NCBI RefSeq assembly: GCF_051014685.1 | Contig: NC_135060.1 | Location: 8,122,001 to 8,186,000, forward strand | Length of the DNA stretch: 64,000 bases | DNA from: Ptiloglossa arizonensis | Lineage: Eukaryota; Arthropoda; Insecta; Hymenoptera; Colletidae | Reading direction: 5' to 3' | In this document: one piece after another, positions 1-12,115 of the stretch | Layout: each line of letters starts with the position of its first letter | Position numbering within the stretch: position 1 is the first letter of the stretch | Program-made: the position numbers and the translations under genes | The notes under the pieces: model-generated | What the model was told of the DNA's origin: nothing | Seen by the model: the letters and a program-made list of their open reading frames with translations, nothing else | Database searches by the model: none

Positions 1-1656
1 ACGAACGTATTTAATCGTATCGATTCTTTCACCCGTTAGAATAATACGGATTAAACGACTCGAAACCTTGACTCGAACTCGAGTACCAGTCTCCCATTTC
101 GAGGACGTTCCAAATATTTTTTTATCTTCGTTAAAATTACTTTGCGTACAAAGCGGTTTTTAAAGTACCGAGTCGAGATCTCGTTGAAGCATCCTGTAAT
201 TTTTTTTTCCATCGTTGTTACAACGGATCGCGAATAAAAAAATATTCGATGGTACATCGCGTTTGATTTCGTCTCTCGGAAGAGTAATTCTCGACGCGGA
301 TTAACGAAACTAATTTTATCGTAAGTTAGTAGGGTTTATAATTTTAGAATTTCCTTGCAGAAGATTAGAGTACTATTGTTTGTTACTCGATCCTGTAAGC
401 TGTAGCGTTTCGTTATTATTAGACGCTTCAGGGTGCCAATGTCCTATTTATACACGTTGTAACTCGAAGAGGGAAACTTATTTTTCGCCAATTGTTCTTC
501 CCGTTCAATCGGCTATTTTTCAACTCGTTGCGTAAAAAATAAACGTCCAATGTCCAAAAACACGATAATTACCGATAGTTACCGGATTGATCGCGCGCGA
601 AACAAATGTTCAAAATTCGTTCGAAAGATCGAAACTTTGAATTTTGGTGTTGCAATGATTGATCGTTCTCGTCGCGATGTAAATCGTTTCGTGGAAAATA
701 AATGATCAGCTTCGAACGACTTCTGACAAATAAACGCAATAATATCGATTCGAATAATATCGAATTCCTGCATTATGAAAACGAAACGTTTACGATGCTG
801 TACGAATGGTTTTATACCAGACGAACGACTAGTTCTTTTTCGAATCCGATGCAACGACTGTAATAATAAAGAGAGCTGCGTTTAAAACTTTAATTGCTTT
901 CTGAAAATACTGGACTTATTTCTAGAAATGAAAATGAAGATTAGTCGAAGTACAGGTATCAAGATTCACGCAGAAGATGAAGCACTTTTGCATTCCAAGG
1001 TAGGAAATATTTATAGAGCGATACAATTTTTTCGATATGGGACGGAAGATTAATTTACGCAAAATGATTTTGTTAAAGATCGTTACGACGACGTACAATA
1101 GGAATTTTTAAATTTTCAACGACGCCCAAAGTTCCTTCGAAAGAAATTACACAATTAAACGCCGAGAAAATTACTATCGATGTTAGAAAACTTCTTTCCA
1201 ACGAGGTTGCAACAATTCCATGTATTTCTAACTTACGATATATTTTTATCTCGAATGTATCGTTTAACATCTTTTAATTGCGTATAAACAGTTACGGGAA
1301 ACGTTATTCGAATAAATAACAAGTAATTATTCGGATAACGTGGAAGGAATAATTCATTGCAAATAACTCGTGATTATTATCCGGATAAGTTATTCGATCG
1401 AAAGAATTTTTACCCGATAATTATCCTCGATAAATATTTATTCGAACAATACCCGGCTAAAACACGCGTATAAAGATATTTAATTAATTCTCTCGGTGAA
1501 TTTAATGAAAATAAATCGACGAATTACAATTAAAACATTCGTATCGAGTAGCCAATTTACCAGTTACCTGTTCGTAACGTTTTCGATTTTACGCGCGTAC
1601 CTCGGTACCCTCTTTAACGGGCAATTTTACACGCGAGAAAAATTAGTTTGTGTCCA
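1..1656. other. Non-coding AT-rich stretch, no gene seen
   Basis: Short chance frames only. Positions 1300-1450 are crowded with related AT words around TTCGAATAA and ATTATCCGGATAA, giving many short overlapping palindromes. No longer structure is seen. Confidence 0.6.
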
Positions 1657-2012
1657 TGATCGGTGGTCGTCAATTTTTGTAAATCGATGGACAAATTTAC
1701 GGCGCGATATCGAATTTACACGAACCGTTATAAAATTACGATGAAATTACTTCTACGTGTAACTTTTCTTATCGGAGGAACTCGCGTAAAAGATTCATGG
1801 AAAACCTTGTTAAAAATCGATCCCGTCTTTGCAAAATGTGATCGATGGTGGTGAATTTTTGTAAATCGATGGAAACATTTACGGCGCGATATCGAATTTA
1901 CACCGAGCGTTGTAGAATTAATTGCTTCTACGTGTAACTTTTCTTATCGTAGTAACTCGCGTAAAAGATCCATGGAAAGCCTTGTTAAAAACCGATCCCG
2001 TCGTTGGAAAAA
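1657..2012. repeat. Tandem duplication, unit about 182 bp
   Basis: Two adjacent copies start with TGATCGGTGG at 1657 and TGATCGATGG at 1839. Both run through the same words (AATTTTTGTAAATCGATGG, GGCGCGATATCGAATTTAC, TCTACGTGTAACTTTTCTTAT, CCTTGTTAAAAA-CGATCCCGTC) with about one difference in ten. The open frames across both copies are repeat translations, not a gene. Confidence 0.9.
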
Positions 2013-2770
2013 CGAGGAATTTCTTTGCCTCCGGGTGCAATTATAACATTTTTCTCCCGTGCTGGTTGAGTTTCGGATCGAACGAAAGCAAACGCGGGAA
2101 AGTTCCCGCGAAACGCGACGTCATTAAAATTAAGCATCGGAGCTTAAAAGAGTTCCCTTGAAAAGTACCGGTGGATTGTAAAAAGTTTTCGATGACGCAG
2201 CTACCGCGTGGTTTCGTTCTCGGAAGATGATTCGCGCGGATGGAATTATCGAACGACCCAGCCGGCTTGAATTCGAACTGCAACATCGCTATAGCCACTT
2301 AATTCAACGTTGCGAGCCATTAGCCGCGAGTAACTAGTCCGAGTAACTAGTGGCTAGTCTGATTTAAGTGCAACCTCGCGACTCGTTACCTTGAAAAACC
2401 CGCGGTTTTACCTTCGCGAAGGTAATGAACGAAAATAAGAGAAATCGTGTTCCCTTTGAGGTAACCGGTTCCAGATTAAAAATATCCTTTAAATTCGCCA
2501 CTCGAACGGGACGGGTACGCCGCAACGCGACAGGATGCAAGTAACATTGCTGCACGACAGCTGTTAACAGCGATGCACCGCGCGATTAAACAGAAAATGG
2601 AACCAAATAATCTTTAAATTGCGAACGACGACGACCAACCGCGACTGCCGAAGTTTTATCGAGCGAGAAAGTACGATAGGACTTTCCTTCTTTGAATTAA
2701 TTAAGAACTCCACCGCGAACGGGAACGTCCGGTTGGAATTTTTTTGTACGCGTGCAATTATTTTGTACAA
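2013..2770. other. Unique sequence with GC-rich core
   Basis: No convincing frame. The block at 2090-2290 is richer in CpG than its surroundings and carries the palindrome annotated separately. A short direct repeat, CGAGTAACTAGT, occurs twice near 2325-2352. Confidence 0.5.
2093..2124. promoter_or_regulatory. E2F-like palindrome next to a CRE-like word
   Basis: CGCGGGAA-AG-TTCCCGCG (2093-2110) is an 18-bp palindrome. Each arm, with flanking AAA, resembles the E2F/DP consensus TTTSSCGC. GACGTCAT (2117-2124) resembles a CREB/ATF site. Both words are seen directly; their use is inferred, and no transcript start is visible. Confidence 0.25.
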
Positions 2771-2773
2771 CGT

Positions 2774-3266
2774 CGAGCATTCTACATTCGACGCGCGCTA
2801 AAAGAAGAAAAAATAATAACGAAAGATTTTTTCTCTTCGATTTTAAGTTTACGAATTTTGAGGATTCTACATTTGACGCGCACTAGAAAAAAAAATAATA
2901 ACGAAAGATTGTTTTGCTTTGATTTTAAGTTTACGAATTTCGAGCATTCTGCATTCGACGCGCACTAAAAAATAAATAATAACGAAAGATTGTTTTTCTT
3001 TGATTTTAAGTTTACGAGAATTTCGTGCATTCTACATTCGACGCGCAATAAAAGAAATAATAACGAAAGATGTTTTTTCTTCCATTCAAAATTCACGAAT
3101 TTCGAGCATTCTACATTCGACGCGCAATAAAAAAAATAATAACGAAAGATTCTTTTTTCTTCGATTCAAAGTTTACGAATTTCGAGCATTCTACATTCGA
3201 CGCGCAATAAAAGAAATAATAACGAAAGATTCTTTTCTCTTTCATTTAAAGTTTACGAATTCTAGA
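2774..3266. repeat. Tandem array, unit about 80 bp, 6-7 copies
   Basis: The word GAGCATTCTACATTCGACGCG recurs with small changes near 2774, 2859, 2941, 3024, 3102 and 3183. Each copy is followed by an A-rich AAAATAATAACGAAAGAT segment, a pyrimidine-rich segment and AAGTTTACGAA. Copies differ at several positions, so the array is not very recent. The overlapping open frame merely translates the repeat. Confidence 0.92.
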
Positions 3267-4499
3267 TCGTTTCGACCGAAAGTAAACACTTACGGAAGAT
3301 CCTTACCAAAGATTTTCTTTTCCCCGACGTGTAATTTTCATTTTTCGATCGTACCCATTACTATTATATCGTTTCGATGTAATTGCTACGAGTGCTGGAT
3401 TCTTGTAATAATTAATCTTCACCGTTATCGGAGGGTGTTCCAATAAGAACGATACTCCATACGAGTATAATACGAACAATGCAACGTTTGAATAGTACAA
3501 ACGATCGGATGGTTGAATTTTCGGATAATAGAAGCTGGTATAATGGAGGTTTTACCGTACTTTCGATATTTGCTCGATATTTCCGGCCGTTTTGTTCCCT
3601 CGAATCATGGAAGTGGTAAATTAATTTCGCGTTGCTTTTCCTACATCGGAGTTACGGTGATAAAAATTGCTTTGAATTTTTACCGTGTAAATGTAACACA
3701 GTGATAGTAATTCCAGCGATCGAAGTGGAGATAATTGGACGTTCCAGTTATTGATACTACCGTGAAGTAGATACGAACGCGTGTACCAGTTAATAAATTA
3801 GCGGAAATATTGAGTACATTCCGGTGACGGCTTATCGTTCGAGCTGTTTAAACGTGACACGTTTATTTCAATTTATTGCCCACGGATGGAATAGAGACGT
3901 ATAACTGCCTTTCGTTATTTAAAATAAACGGGCAACGCGATCGTTTAGCGACTATCAAGTTGTGTATCAATATTTGATACGTATACGTTGTCAGCTCTGT
4001 CGTGTATAACTGAACGCGAAGCCAATAAACGGTCGAGCAAATGCGAGAACGAAACGGATTTTATCAAACACGGATCGCGGCGCTCTTTGTGCTAACTGAC
4101 CTACGCGAATCGTAGGAAAATAAAGGAAAGAGAAACGAACGTAATTGTCGAAAGGAGTATGGAAACGATGTAGATAATGGAACACTCTGAGCGAGTTAGA
4201 GAGACAGTAGCACTCGGTAGCGCCTATAAGAATGGTAATAGCGTTTGGAAATAGAATTACATTCTAACAGGATACGATTGAACGTTATATTGATTTATAT
4301 ATTGAAAAGTAGTAGCAGCGAATAACTGAAACACCTTTGTATTCTGTACCGTGAAAGATTCAAAATTGGTATCGCAAAATTTACAGATCTTGCATCTCAA
4401 AATGGAGAAGAAGTTGTAACGAAGAATTGTGGGTAAATGTTTTGTATACGATACAAGGTTTACAGTTCACTTTGTTACAGAAGTAACTTAGATATTCCG
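3267..4499. other. Non-coding, nothing recognised
   Basis: AT-rich sequence with scattered CpG. No frame of protein-like composition, no repeat array and no long inverted repeat were seen. Confidence 0.55.
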
Positions 4500-4680
4500 A
4501 ACGACGTTCTCTTTTGCGGTTGAGTCGATCTCAACTGGCCGCTCAAGGTCACCCCCACTCGCGTCAGATTATGTGTATTTACGAGTCTGCTGGAAAGTAT
4601 GATGGAAATATTGGCGACGAGTGGCTGTTAATTTTGATTTGCAAATAAAATGTAAATGTTACCATACGACAATCTCGTCT
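4500..4680. promoter_or_regulatory. Possible regulatory block (FTZ-F1-type and octamer words)
   Basis: TCAAGGTCA (4543-4551) exactly matches the extended half-site bound by FTZ-F1/SF-1 and ERR-type nuclear receptors. ATTTGCAAAT (4637-4646) contains an octamer-like POU word in palindromic form. The block is less AT-rich than its flanks and is not repeated. Regulatory use is an inference from motif matches only. Confidence 0.25.
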
Positions 4681-4802
4681 GTTGACCGCCTACAATTCTG
4701 TACGACCAAAGTCACATATTTATGTACCTATATCTTGAAAGTCTGATTTTATTCTTTTACCATCACACGCCTTTGTAACTTCCAATCGAAGTATACAATT
4801 CG

Positions 4803-4962
4803 AAGATCGCTTTCGTGAAAAATTCACCTATCAACGTTTATCGATATTGCGTTACGAAATATTTGTCAGAAGTCGCTTTCGTGAAAAATTCACCTATCAA
4901 CGATATCTATATATCGTTTATCGATATATTTGTTACGAAATATTCGCCAGAAGTCGCGAATA
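4803..4962. repeat. Small tandem duplication, unit about 70-85 bp
   Basis: TCGCTTTCGTGAAAAATTCAC-CTATCAACG occurs at about 4808 and 4873. Each copy is followed by a TATCGATAT-rich segment and GTTACGAAATATT. The second copy is longer because of an extra TATCGATATA stretch. Confidence 0.85.
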
Positions 4963-5400
4963 ATTTGGATCGCAGAAAGTCAGCCTGCATCGCGTTAGAA
5001 CGGTCTGTTCGATATCGTTCGACGAGCACTCCAATCTCGAAAAGTGAATCCACGAGTACCGAGGTACAAAACTAATTGAACGCGTTTGATAACGTCGAGT
5101 ATCACTGTCGAGAGATTCAACCTGCACGTACATTTTCGAAGTACGTGTATCTCGATATCGGTACGACGATTACACGAACCATGTACCAGAATGAAAAGTT
5201 TCTCTCCACGAGTACTCGTTTTTGACAAATTAACTTCCAGGGTCGTTGACACCTGGATACTAGATTATTCGCGAGTCCATATTCGACGCCATCGTTGTAG
5301 AAATCGAGCGAAAATTGTGTTACCGGATTGCACAAATCGCTTCGATCGTCGTCTGACCGCGAACAGTCGTTAACTACTGACTAGTCTAACCTTTGTTGCA
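4963..5400. other. Unique CpG-containing sequence, no gene seen
   Basis: Overlapping frames exist on both strands (up to 95 codons), but their R/S/T-rich composition suggests chance. Nothing else was recognised. Confidence 0.5.
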
Positions 5401-6095
5401 CAATTGTGTGAAAAATGTTCGAAGAACGACTTTCGACCAACACAAAGCTTTGCTGGTCAAAATTCACCGAATCGAGTTTCGAAACTTTGCTAAATCCTCG
5501 CGAGTCGATTCACGCGAGTTGCACGAGACTCTGTTCATAGATTTCGCGCTTTAAGCGGGGCGAGTGGTGTTTTGAAGTATTTTCGCGAGACACTCGTGCA
5601 CGTTCGAATAACACGAAGCTCTGCGAGTGAAAATTCACCGAATCGAATTTCGAAATTTTCCAAGATCCTCGCGAGTCTATTCACACGAGTTGCACGAGAC
5701 TCTGTTCACAGATTTCGCGCTTTAAGCGGGGCGAGTGGCGTTTTGAAGTATTTTTACGAGACACTCGTGCACGTTCGACGAACACGGAGCTCTACGAGTA
5801 AAAATTCACCCAATCGAGTACCAAAATTTTGCGAAATCTTCGTAAGTTGCACGAAACCGACTCCGTTCACAGATTTCGCGCTTTAAGCGGAGCGAGTGCT
5901 GTTTTCAAGTATTTTCGCGAGACACTCGTGCACGTTCGACTAACACAGAGCTCTGCGAGTAAAAATTCATCCAATTGAGTTTCGAAATTTTGCGAAATCC
6001 TCGTGAGTTGCACGAAACCGAGACTCCGTTTACCGCGACTTCACAGATCTGCGCGCTTTAAGCGGGGTGAGTGGCGTTTCGAAAATTTTTTTTCC
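5401..6095. repeat. Tandem array, unit about 161-173 bp, 4 copies
   Basis: The word ATTTCGCGCTTTAAGCGG-GCGAGTG recurs at 5541, 5712, 5873 and, slightly altered, 6046. The intervals are 171, 161 and 173 bp. Between them each copy holds CGAGACACTCGTGCACGTTCGA, a TCTGCGAGT-AAAATTCA segment and GAGTTGCACGA. The 104-codon frame at 5572-5886 is only the repeat read through twice. Confidence 0.93.
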
Positions 6096-6300
6096 GCGAG
6101 ACACTCGTGCGCGCGCGTCTTTCGAGACAGATGGTCTGGTGGCCACTGATCGCGAGGAAGCGAAGCGTGTGCGAGCGTTGCAATCACTCGCGCGCACACG
6201 CCGATATGCGTGGTTCACCTCGCTGAAATATTATGTATTCCGCTCGTCCGGCCGTTGCGTCTCGCGCGAGAGCGCGTGTACGATTATTATCATTTTTAAC
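6096..6300. other. CpG-dense unique block
   Basis: GC-rich sequence following the array, full of CGCG words. Open frames on both strands here reflect base composition. No motif was recognised with confidence. Confidence 0.4.
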
Positions 6301-7090
6301 CGAATCCCTGTCTGGAATGTTATTGTTCGTTTCTCCGCGTTTCCGTCGTGCCGTGATTTCACTCTCGTTCCGCGCCGAAAAGCTTGTATCTCTTTAATTT
6401 TTCCCAGACTTACATCGTGTAAAATTTGTCAGTGAGTGACACATACTTTGGAGATTTCTTTTATTTGAATAAACAAAACAACTTTTCTCGCGCTAGAACG
6501 ATACTTTTAGTATTTAGACGTTTCGAAATTGCAGACACTCTCTGAGAGAAATTGTTTGAATCGATAGGAAAAATTTACGTACAAATTATATATCATAAAT
6601 GATTTACAAGGGAATATAATTGTCGTTTTCAACCGAGTGATTTCATTCTCGAAAACTCGAATCTCCTCATTTTTCTCTAGACTTCCACGAAGCAAAGTTT
6701 GTCAATGAATAATATTCACGTCCGAGACTTTGTACGTTCGAATAAATGAAACGCGAGTCTTTTAGTGTATCGACGTTTCGATCTTGACTGACAGGTTTAT
6801 GTAAAATTAGTTATTACAAATGATGTTAACGAGAAAATAATTGTCATTTTTAATCGACTCCACAATGGAATGTTATTGTTTGCTCTTCACCGTTTCCGTC
6901 GTTTGCTTTTGTACCGCGACGAAAACTTGTACCTCTTCACTTTTTCCTGGACTTACACGAAGCAAAGTTTGTCAACGAGCGATATTTACACTCTAGAAAC
7001 TTCGTTTATTTAAGTAAACTTAAATAATTTTTTTTTTGTCTTGAGAAACAGGAAATGTTTCTTTCGACATCTCGACAACTTGAAATGCAG
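6301..7090. repeat. Diverged tandem array, unit about 260-283 bp, 3 copies
   Basis: Three degenerate copies can be aligned on TTTGTCA-TGA at 6425, 6708 and 6968. Each is preceded by a CCAGACTTACA- or TAGACTTCCACGA-type segment and followed by a TTTG or TTTA run with AATAAA. Identity is clearly lower than in the neighbouring array, so this is an older duplication. Confidence 0.75.
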
Positions 7091-8390
7091 TTGAACAAAC
7101 AATGTATGCAAAATTATTATAAACGACTTGTATGATAATACAATACGTGTAAATATACAAGTACGAAAATACGAGTTTCGTTTATTTATTTTGGAAAGAG
7201 AGGGAAAAGTTTAGAGTTTCTTTCAATCGTGAGACGAGATCCTTCTATTTACCATACTCCATTTCACGCATATGATGATTTCAATTTAGGATGATCTTGA
7301 ATGGAACGTAAATTTGGATAAGGAAATCTTCCACAATGTTTAGAGAATAGGTATTCGAAAGTTGGTCCGTCGTTCTTGTTTCAAATGAAATTCGATGTCG
7401 TTAAGAGGTGAGCTTGCAAGTGATACTTCCAATGAATAATTACTGTCAAAGAGTAATCGCGAAAGATTTATCCCGTTTCTTATTAAGCATCCAGCATGAT
7501 GTTGCCAGTTTGCAGGTAGAGTTTCACACGTACGAGATACAATACATTCGCATGCTCGTTCATAATGGCTCGGAAGTTCGTGATGGATGCATTAACGTAG
7601 AAATGTAATGACTTCCTGACAAAACGTTATTCGAGCAACAGCAACAAATTTAGTCTTGAAGTGCCCATTAATATTTAATACCAGAAGATTCGAAGTGGCT
7701 CTTCTCCCGCGGTTAAAAAGTTAATAAGCGATACCCTCGTGCAATTTAAATTCCAACCAGATCGAACTGAGCTAGTAAAAATTTTTTTCGCGATAACGAG
7801 TGTAACTTTTTATTGCACGGATTCGTGCTCGAAAGCAAATTATTGGATCTCGTTCCATGCGGGTCACGCACCTTTTTCTCTATTCATTTTATCGTCTTGA
7901 ATTTCACATTTTCTCCGTGTACTTATACACCGTCTGAACATTCGTGAAAAAAAAAAAAGGAAAAAGGAACCGATGTAACACGATCATTGCACAAAGATCG
8001 TACGAACACGTGCCTCGTTTAACATCCTCACTGAGATACAACTATTTTCGTGATCGAGGAACTGTAGCTTTATTTTATACAGAATATTAAAAACGAGTTC
8101 GATTTTCGAGTATAGAGAACATTCGAGAATACTTAGAAAACAGAACGATCGACGAAACTTATCGAACGTATTAAAATTATAATACTTATTATATCGCGAT
8201 TAAAAATCTTCGCGGTACAAGAACAAGTATAACTTGGGAACAAGGCCAAACACGAAGTACACGTTTATGGAACTTTTTTCATCGTTTTCGTTTTCTCTCG
8301 TAGTTCACTAAAGTGGTTTCTGCACGATATACGATACACCTTGTATACATTATGTGTTACAGTTTTGCACGTGTACAAAAAAAGAATATT
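7091..8390. other. Non-coding, nothing recognised
   Basis: AT-rich unique sequence with an A-run near 7950. A 66-codon plus-strand frame at 7408-7608 has fairly protein-like composition, but it lacks good flanking splice sites and is not called. Confidence 0.5.
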
Positions 8391-8982
8391 TTCACACCCT
8401 AGTCAACAAATAGAGGTGTCCAAATTACTTTCTCAAAGATTCGACCAAGAAAGTATTTCTTAAATCTGCAATGCACCTAAAAATGCATCCAACTCTCTCC
8501 AGCTGGTGTTATATATTTGTTTATCGTTTTCATGAAAAAAAAAATGTTTTCACACACTAGTCGACAAATAGATATGTCCAAATTACTTTCTCAAAGATTC
8601 GACCAAGAAAGTAGTTCTTAAATCTGCAATGCACTTAAAAATGCATCCAACTATCTCCAGCTGGTGTTATATATTTATTTATCGTTTTCATGAAAAAAAA
8701 TGTTTTCACACACTAGTCGAGAAATAGATATGTCCAAATTACTTTCTCAAAGATTCGACCAAGAAAGTATTTCTTAAATCTGCAATGCACTTAAAAATGC
8801 ATCCAACTGTCTTCAGCTGGTGTTATATATTTATTTATCGTTTTCACGAAAAAAAATGTTTTCACACACTAGTCGAGAAATAGAGGTGTCCAAATTACTT
8901 TCTCAAAGATTCGACCAAGAAAGTATTTCTTAAGTCTGCAATGCACTTAAAAATGCATCCAACAGTCTCCGACTGGTGGTAG
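8391..8982. repeat. Tandem array, unit 156-158 bp, 4 copies
   Basis: CACACACTAGTCGA and variants start copies at about 8391, 8551, 8707 and 8863. The spacings of the inner AGTC word (8401, 8559, 8715/8716, 8871) are 158, 156 and 156 bp. Copies are more than 90 percent alike and share TCAAAGATTCGACCAAGAAAG and the inverted-looking CAATGCACTTAAAAATGCATC. High identity suggests a recent origin. Confidence 0.95.
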
Positions 8983-9450
8983 AAATATGATTCTTTTATC
9001 AATTTCGACGACCCTGGCTCGATCCAAGGACGCGTTCACGTAGCGGTGGATCTCGAAAATAGCCAGCTGGGGCCTTAAAATTATTCCGTGTAGGTATATT
9101 TTTCTTCATTGTCCGCGATTTCTTCGACGCATAACCGAGTCGAAGTTCGGTCTCCGGAGTTGGAAAATACGGATCATGGAGTACGACGCGGTATTTGCAT
9201 GGAAATGCGAACGCGAACCGGGCATCATACGCCGGGATTTAAATAGCGGACGGAATAAACGTCCAAAACAGACACGAGGTTCTATCTGCGCAGTATCTTT
9301 GCCCCGCGACGAGAACTCAGGAAGAGCATCGTTCAAGAACGCCCGCACAACGCGTGTGCAGCGTTGCATCCGGTCTGTTGCATTCGTAGCCGCTTCCACG
9401 GACTTTGGATCCTTTCGCACAAAGAGCTCCGCAACTTGAACACGATACCT
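8983..9450. promoter_or_regulatory. CpG-rich unique block with octamer and TATA-like words
   Basis: The sequence changes abruptly to GC-rich, non-repeated DNA. ATTTGCATGGAAATG (near 9194-9208) contains a perfect POU octamer, ATTTGCAT. GGGATTTAAATAGC (near 9236) contains a TATA-like TTTAAATA. Frames on both strands (up to 104 codons) look like chance frames. A conserved enhancer or promoter is possible; there is no direct proof. Confidence 0.25.
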
Positions 9451-10539
9451 TGATCCGTGTTGTCTATAGCGATCTGGTTCTACATTGTGCGGACTCGTGT
9501 GCGAACCGAATCATTTCTCTCCACTTTATTTTATCATTTATATCTACATTGGTGTTCTCAGATCTCATTCGCTGAAAAATGTCCCGAATGTATGCAACTC
9601 GTGTCTTAAACTTCGTGACGCAATACTCGTTGAGATTCTCTCGTACTAATCCTTCTTACAAGATTATCGTACTCGTAAATAATTTCAACGATTGAATTGA
9701 CTTGTTCGTAGGTAACCTTGATACCTATATGTAGAATTGAAATTTACAAGGTATTTGTGCGAGCAAGGGATCAAAGAGTTTTGTATATATTTCTGTTACG
9801 TTTCTCTGTGTTTGAAGTGCCTTTGAAAAGAGAAGTAAAGTAACTGAAGTAGAGCAAAAACGATGCGATCGAGACGAAAGAAAAATATTGGAAACGAGGG
9901 GACTAAGAAAATAGAAGACCGAAGTGCATCCAGTTGCATTCACTGCGGATGCTTTAATTACGGAAGAACGTTGCGTTACGAGGGTCGCTACGGGTCGAAA
10001 AAGGCCCGAGAAACTTGATGTAGAACCTGACGGTGTTCGTGTAGTAACACGACCGAGGACTCTTCCGTAGAAGCATCTTTTACCTCTTACGGATTGGCCA
10101 GTCTTTCGAGTCTTCCATTATCCTGTTGTCGGAGATGCGGTTGCGGAAGTGGGTTAGTACGAGCGATTAGTTTACCGTGACGTTTGACGCTTCGTTCGTG
10201 GATAATATCTACGACGAATAGAGCGCTAAGATCTTCGTAAAGAGATTTGTTAGGTACATACCACGTTCTATGGATTTTTCATCGGGTTCTATGTGGGCGG
10301 ACGGTATTAGATGGACTGGCGCATCTTCGTGCTTCTATACCACGGGCCAGAGTAACTTTTATAGCTGCTAAATCGAATCATTAACGGATATTAGAGAATA
10401 TTAGAGAATAGTTATTTTACGGAGAAGGTTTCACGTAGTCTTCTCGCGGGACAACATTGTATCTTTTAGGCGTTATGTAATAATTAGGCGTTTCGTAAAC
10501 TACCCCAATTTTCAACGGTCTTAATATGTTGCCACTGAA
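9451..10539. other. Non-coding, nothing recognised
   Basis: Mixed-composition unique sequence. No repeats, no protein-like frame and no strong motif cluster were seen. Confidence 0.5.
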
Positions 10540-11370
10540 ATACACGATTTTTTATTCGAATACCCTTGGAATTTACAGGGCGGTACGTTTTGAATACCCT
10601 GAGAGTTCAACTGCGGGATATTCGAAGGCCCTGAACATTTAACTGTGGCAGATTTGAATATTCTGAGATTTGAGCGCTCAACTGCAGTGCTTGGAATGAC
10701 CTCAGAGTTTAAGTAAGGCGTTTAGAATACCCTGGGTGTTCAAGTACGGCGCTTAGATTACCCTGAGAGTTCAACTACGGCGCCTAAAATACCCTGAGAG
10801 ATCAACTACGGAAAATTAGAATACCCTGAGTGTTCAACTACAGGACATTGAAAGACCCTAAGAATTTAACTGACACATTTGAATATGAGTGTTCAACTAC
10901 GATGGTTGAAATACCCTGAGAGTTCAACTACGGTGCCTAGAATACTCTGAGAGTTCAACTACAATGCCTAGAATACTCTGAAAGTTCAACTATAGCACCT
11001 AGAATACTCTGAGAGTTCAACTACAGCGCCCAGAATACCCTGAGACTTCAACTACGGTGCCTAGAATACTTTGAGAGTTCAACCACGACGCTTAGAATAC
11101 TCTGAGAGTTCAACCACAGTGCCTAGAATACTCTGAGAGTTCAACTACGACACTTAGAATACCCTCAGACTTCAACAAAGGTATACTTGAACACACAGAT
11201 CGTACAACCACGGTACTTAGAACACCCTAAGAGTTCAACTACAGTCCATTAAAATACCTCGAGTACCGTAATTCGACTACTACAAATTAAACCCCCTAGC
11301 GCGTTCAACTGCAACGCATTGGAATACCCCGTTACTTCAACATCTCGCATTTAAATACACCCGAACATCG
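10540..11370. repeat. Minisatellite, unit 31 bp, about 26 copies
   Basis: The core ACCCTGAGAGTTCAACTACG followed by GNGCCTAGAAT repeats with a period of 31 bp (for example GAGAGTT at 10765, 10796, 10918 and 10949). Copies are best preserved at 10740-11160 and decay towards both ends. One detached unit lies inside another repeat at 11941-11996. Confidence 0.95.
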
Positions 11371-11743
11371 ATCGAGAAATACAACCCAAATACCGTGGAC
11401 CACCGATACACTTCGCTCCTCTACCGCGATATTAAGTTACGCCTATCGATCCCGTTTCGTTCCCAATTGTTTCACACACCCTTGGCATCGTCGAACAAAT
11501 ATCGTTCCTTCCGCAAACCAAGTTCCATTCGCTAAATAATCGGGTTCGCAAACTTTACCGGAGCCAACAATTTCAACTAATTATAAGTACAACCGACGCG
11601 ACGGTAACACCGTTAACCTCGTCGTATTTTTACGGAAATCCGGGTCGGGAATTATCGACTGGGTTAGGTCGAATTATGTTCTGTCCGCTCGGTATCCATA
11701 CTCAGTGACTTCGATGCACCGAAACCACTCCGTGCAGTATCCT
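11371..11743. other. Unique spacer, no gene seen
   Basis: Non-repeated sequence between the 31-bp minisatellite and the first copy of the dispersed element. No frame or motif is supported. Confidence 0.45.
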
Positions 11744-12115
11744 TCTGTTGGAATGAATGCAACAACGATCTTAAGGATGCCAGATCTCGATGTCAGTTTT
11801 AAGAACTGTCTTCGTATCGTCACGGAAGGGTAGTTCGCCACACGGTTAACAGTTTAACCATTTTCCTTTTGGTTTTTCTTTCTAGCCGAGTTCCAAGTCC
11901 AGAGTCAGAAAAACCACACGACACTGTCGTCGTTCACATCAAGAATTTAACTACGATGCATATCGTGCAAAATACCCTGAGAGTTTAACTACTAAATGCA
12001 CTGTATACGCATTTCTTCGAACTTTATATTCTTATACATACAATAACTATACTATTACATACGCGAGATCCCTGCATATTACAATAAACTAGATATTACA
12101 ATCTGAACTTTACAA
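11744..12115 (+). mobile_element. Dispersed repeat family D, copy 1 (near full length)
   Basis: It starts with TGTTGGAATGAATGCAACAA and ends with TATTACAATCTGAACTTTAC. Shared inner words include CTCGATGTCAGTTTTAAG, TTTTGGTTTTTCTTTCTAG, CCAAGTCCAGAGTCAG and CCACACGACACTGTCGTCG. The family recurs at 12639, 17150 (inverted), 57941 and 58218. No coding frame is seen, so it is probably a non-autonomous DNA transposon or SINE-like element. The ends share only a short TTGT inverted match. A unit of the nearby 31-bp minisatellite sits inside this copy at 11941-11996. Confidence 0.75.

Noticed and set aside
5572..5886. 104-codon frame with internal peptide duplication
   Set aside because: It is the DNA tandem repeat read in frame.
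10540..11370. Possible CRISPR array (short regular repeats, 31-bp period)
   Set aside because: Repeats are contiguous and degenerate with no unique spacers of fixed length, there are no cas genes, and the genome is eukaryotic. It is a minisatellite.
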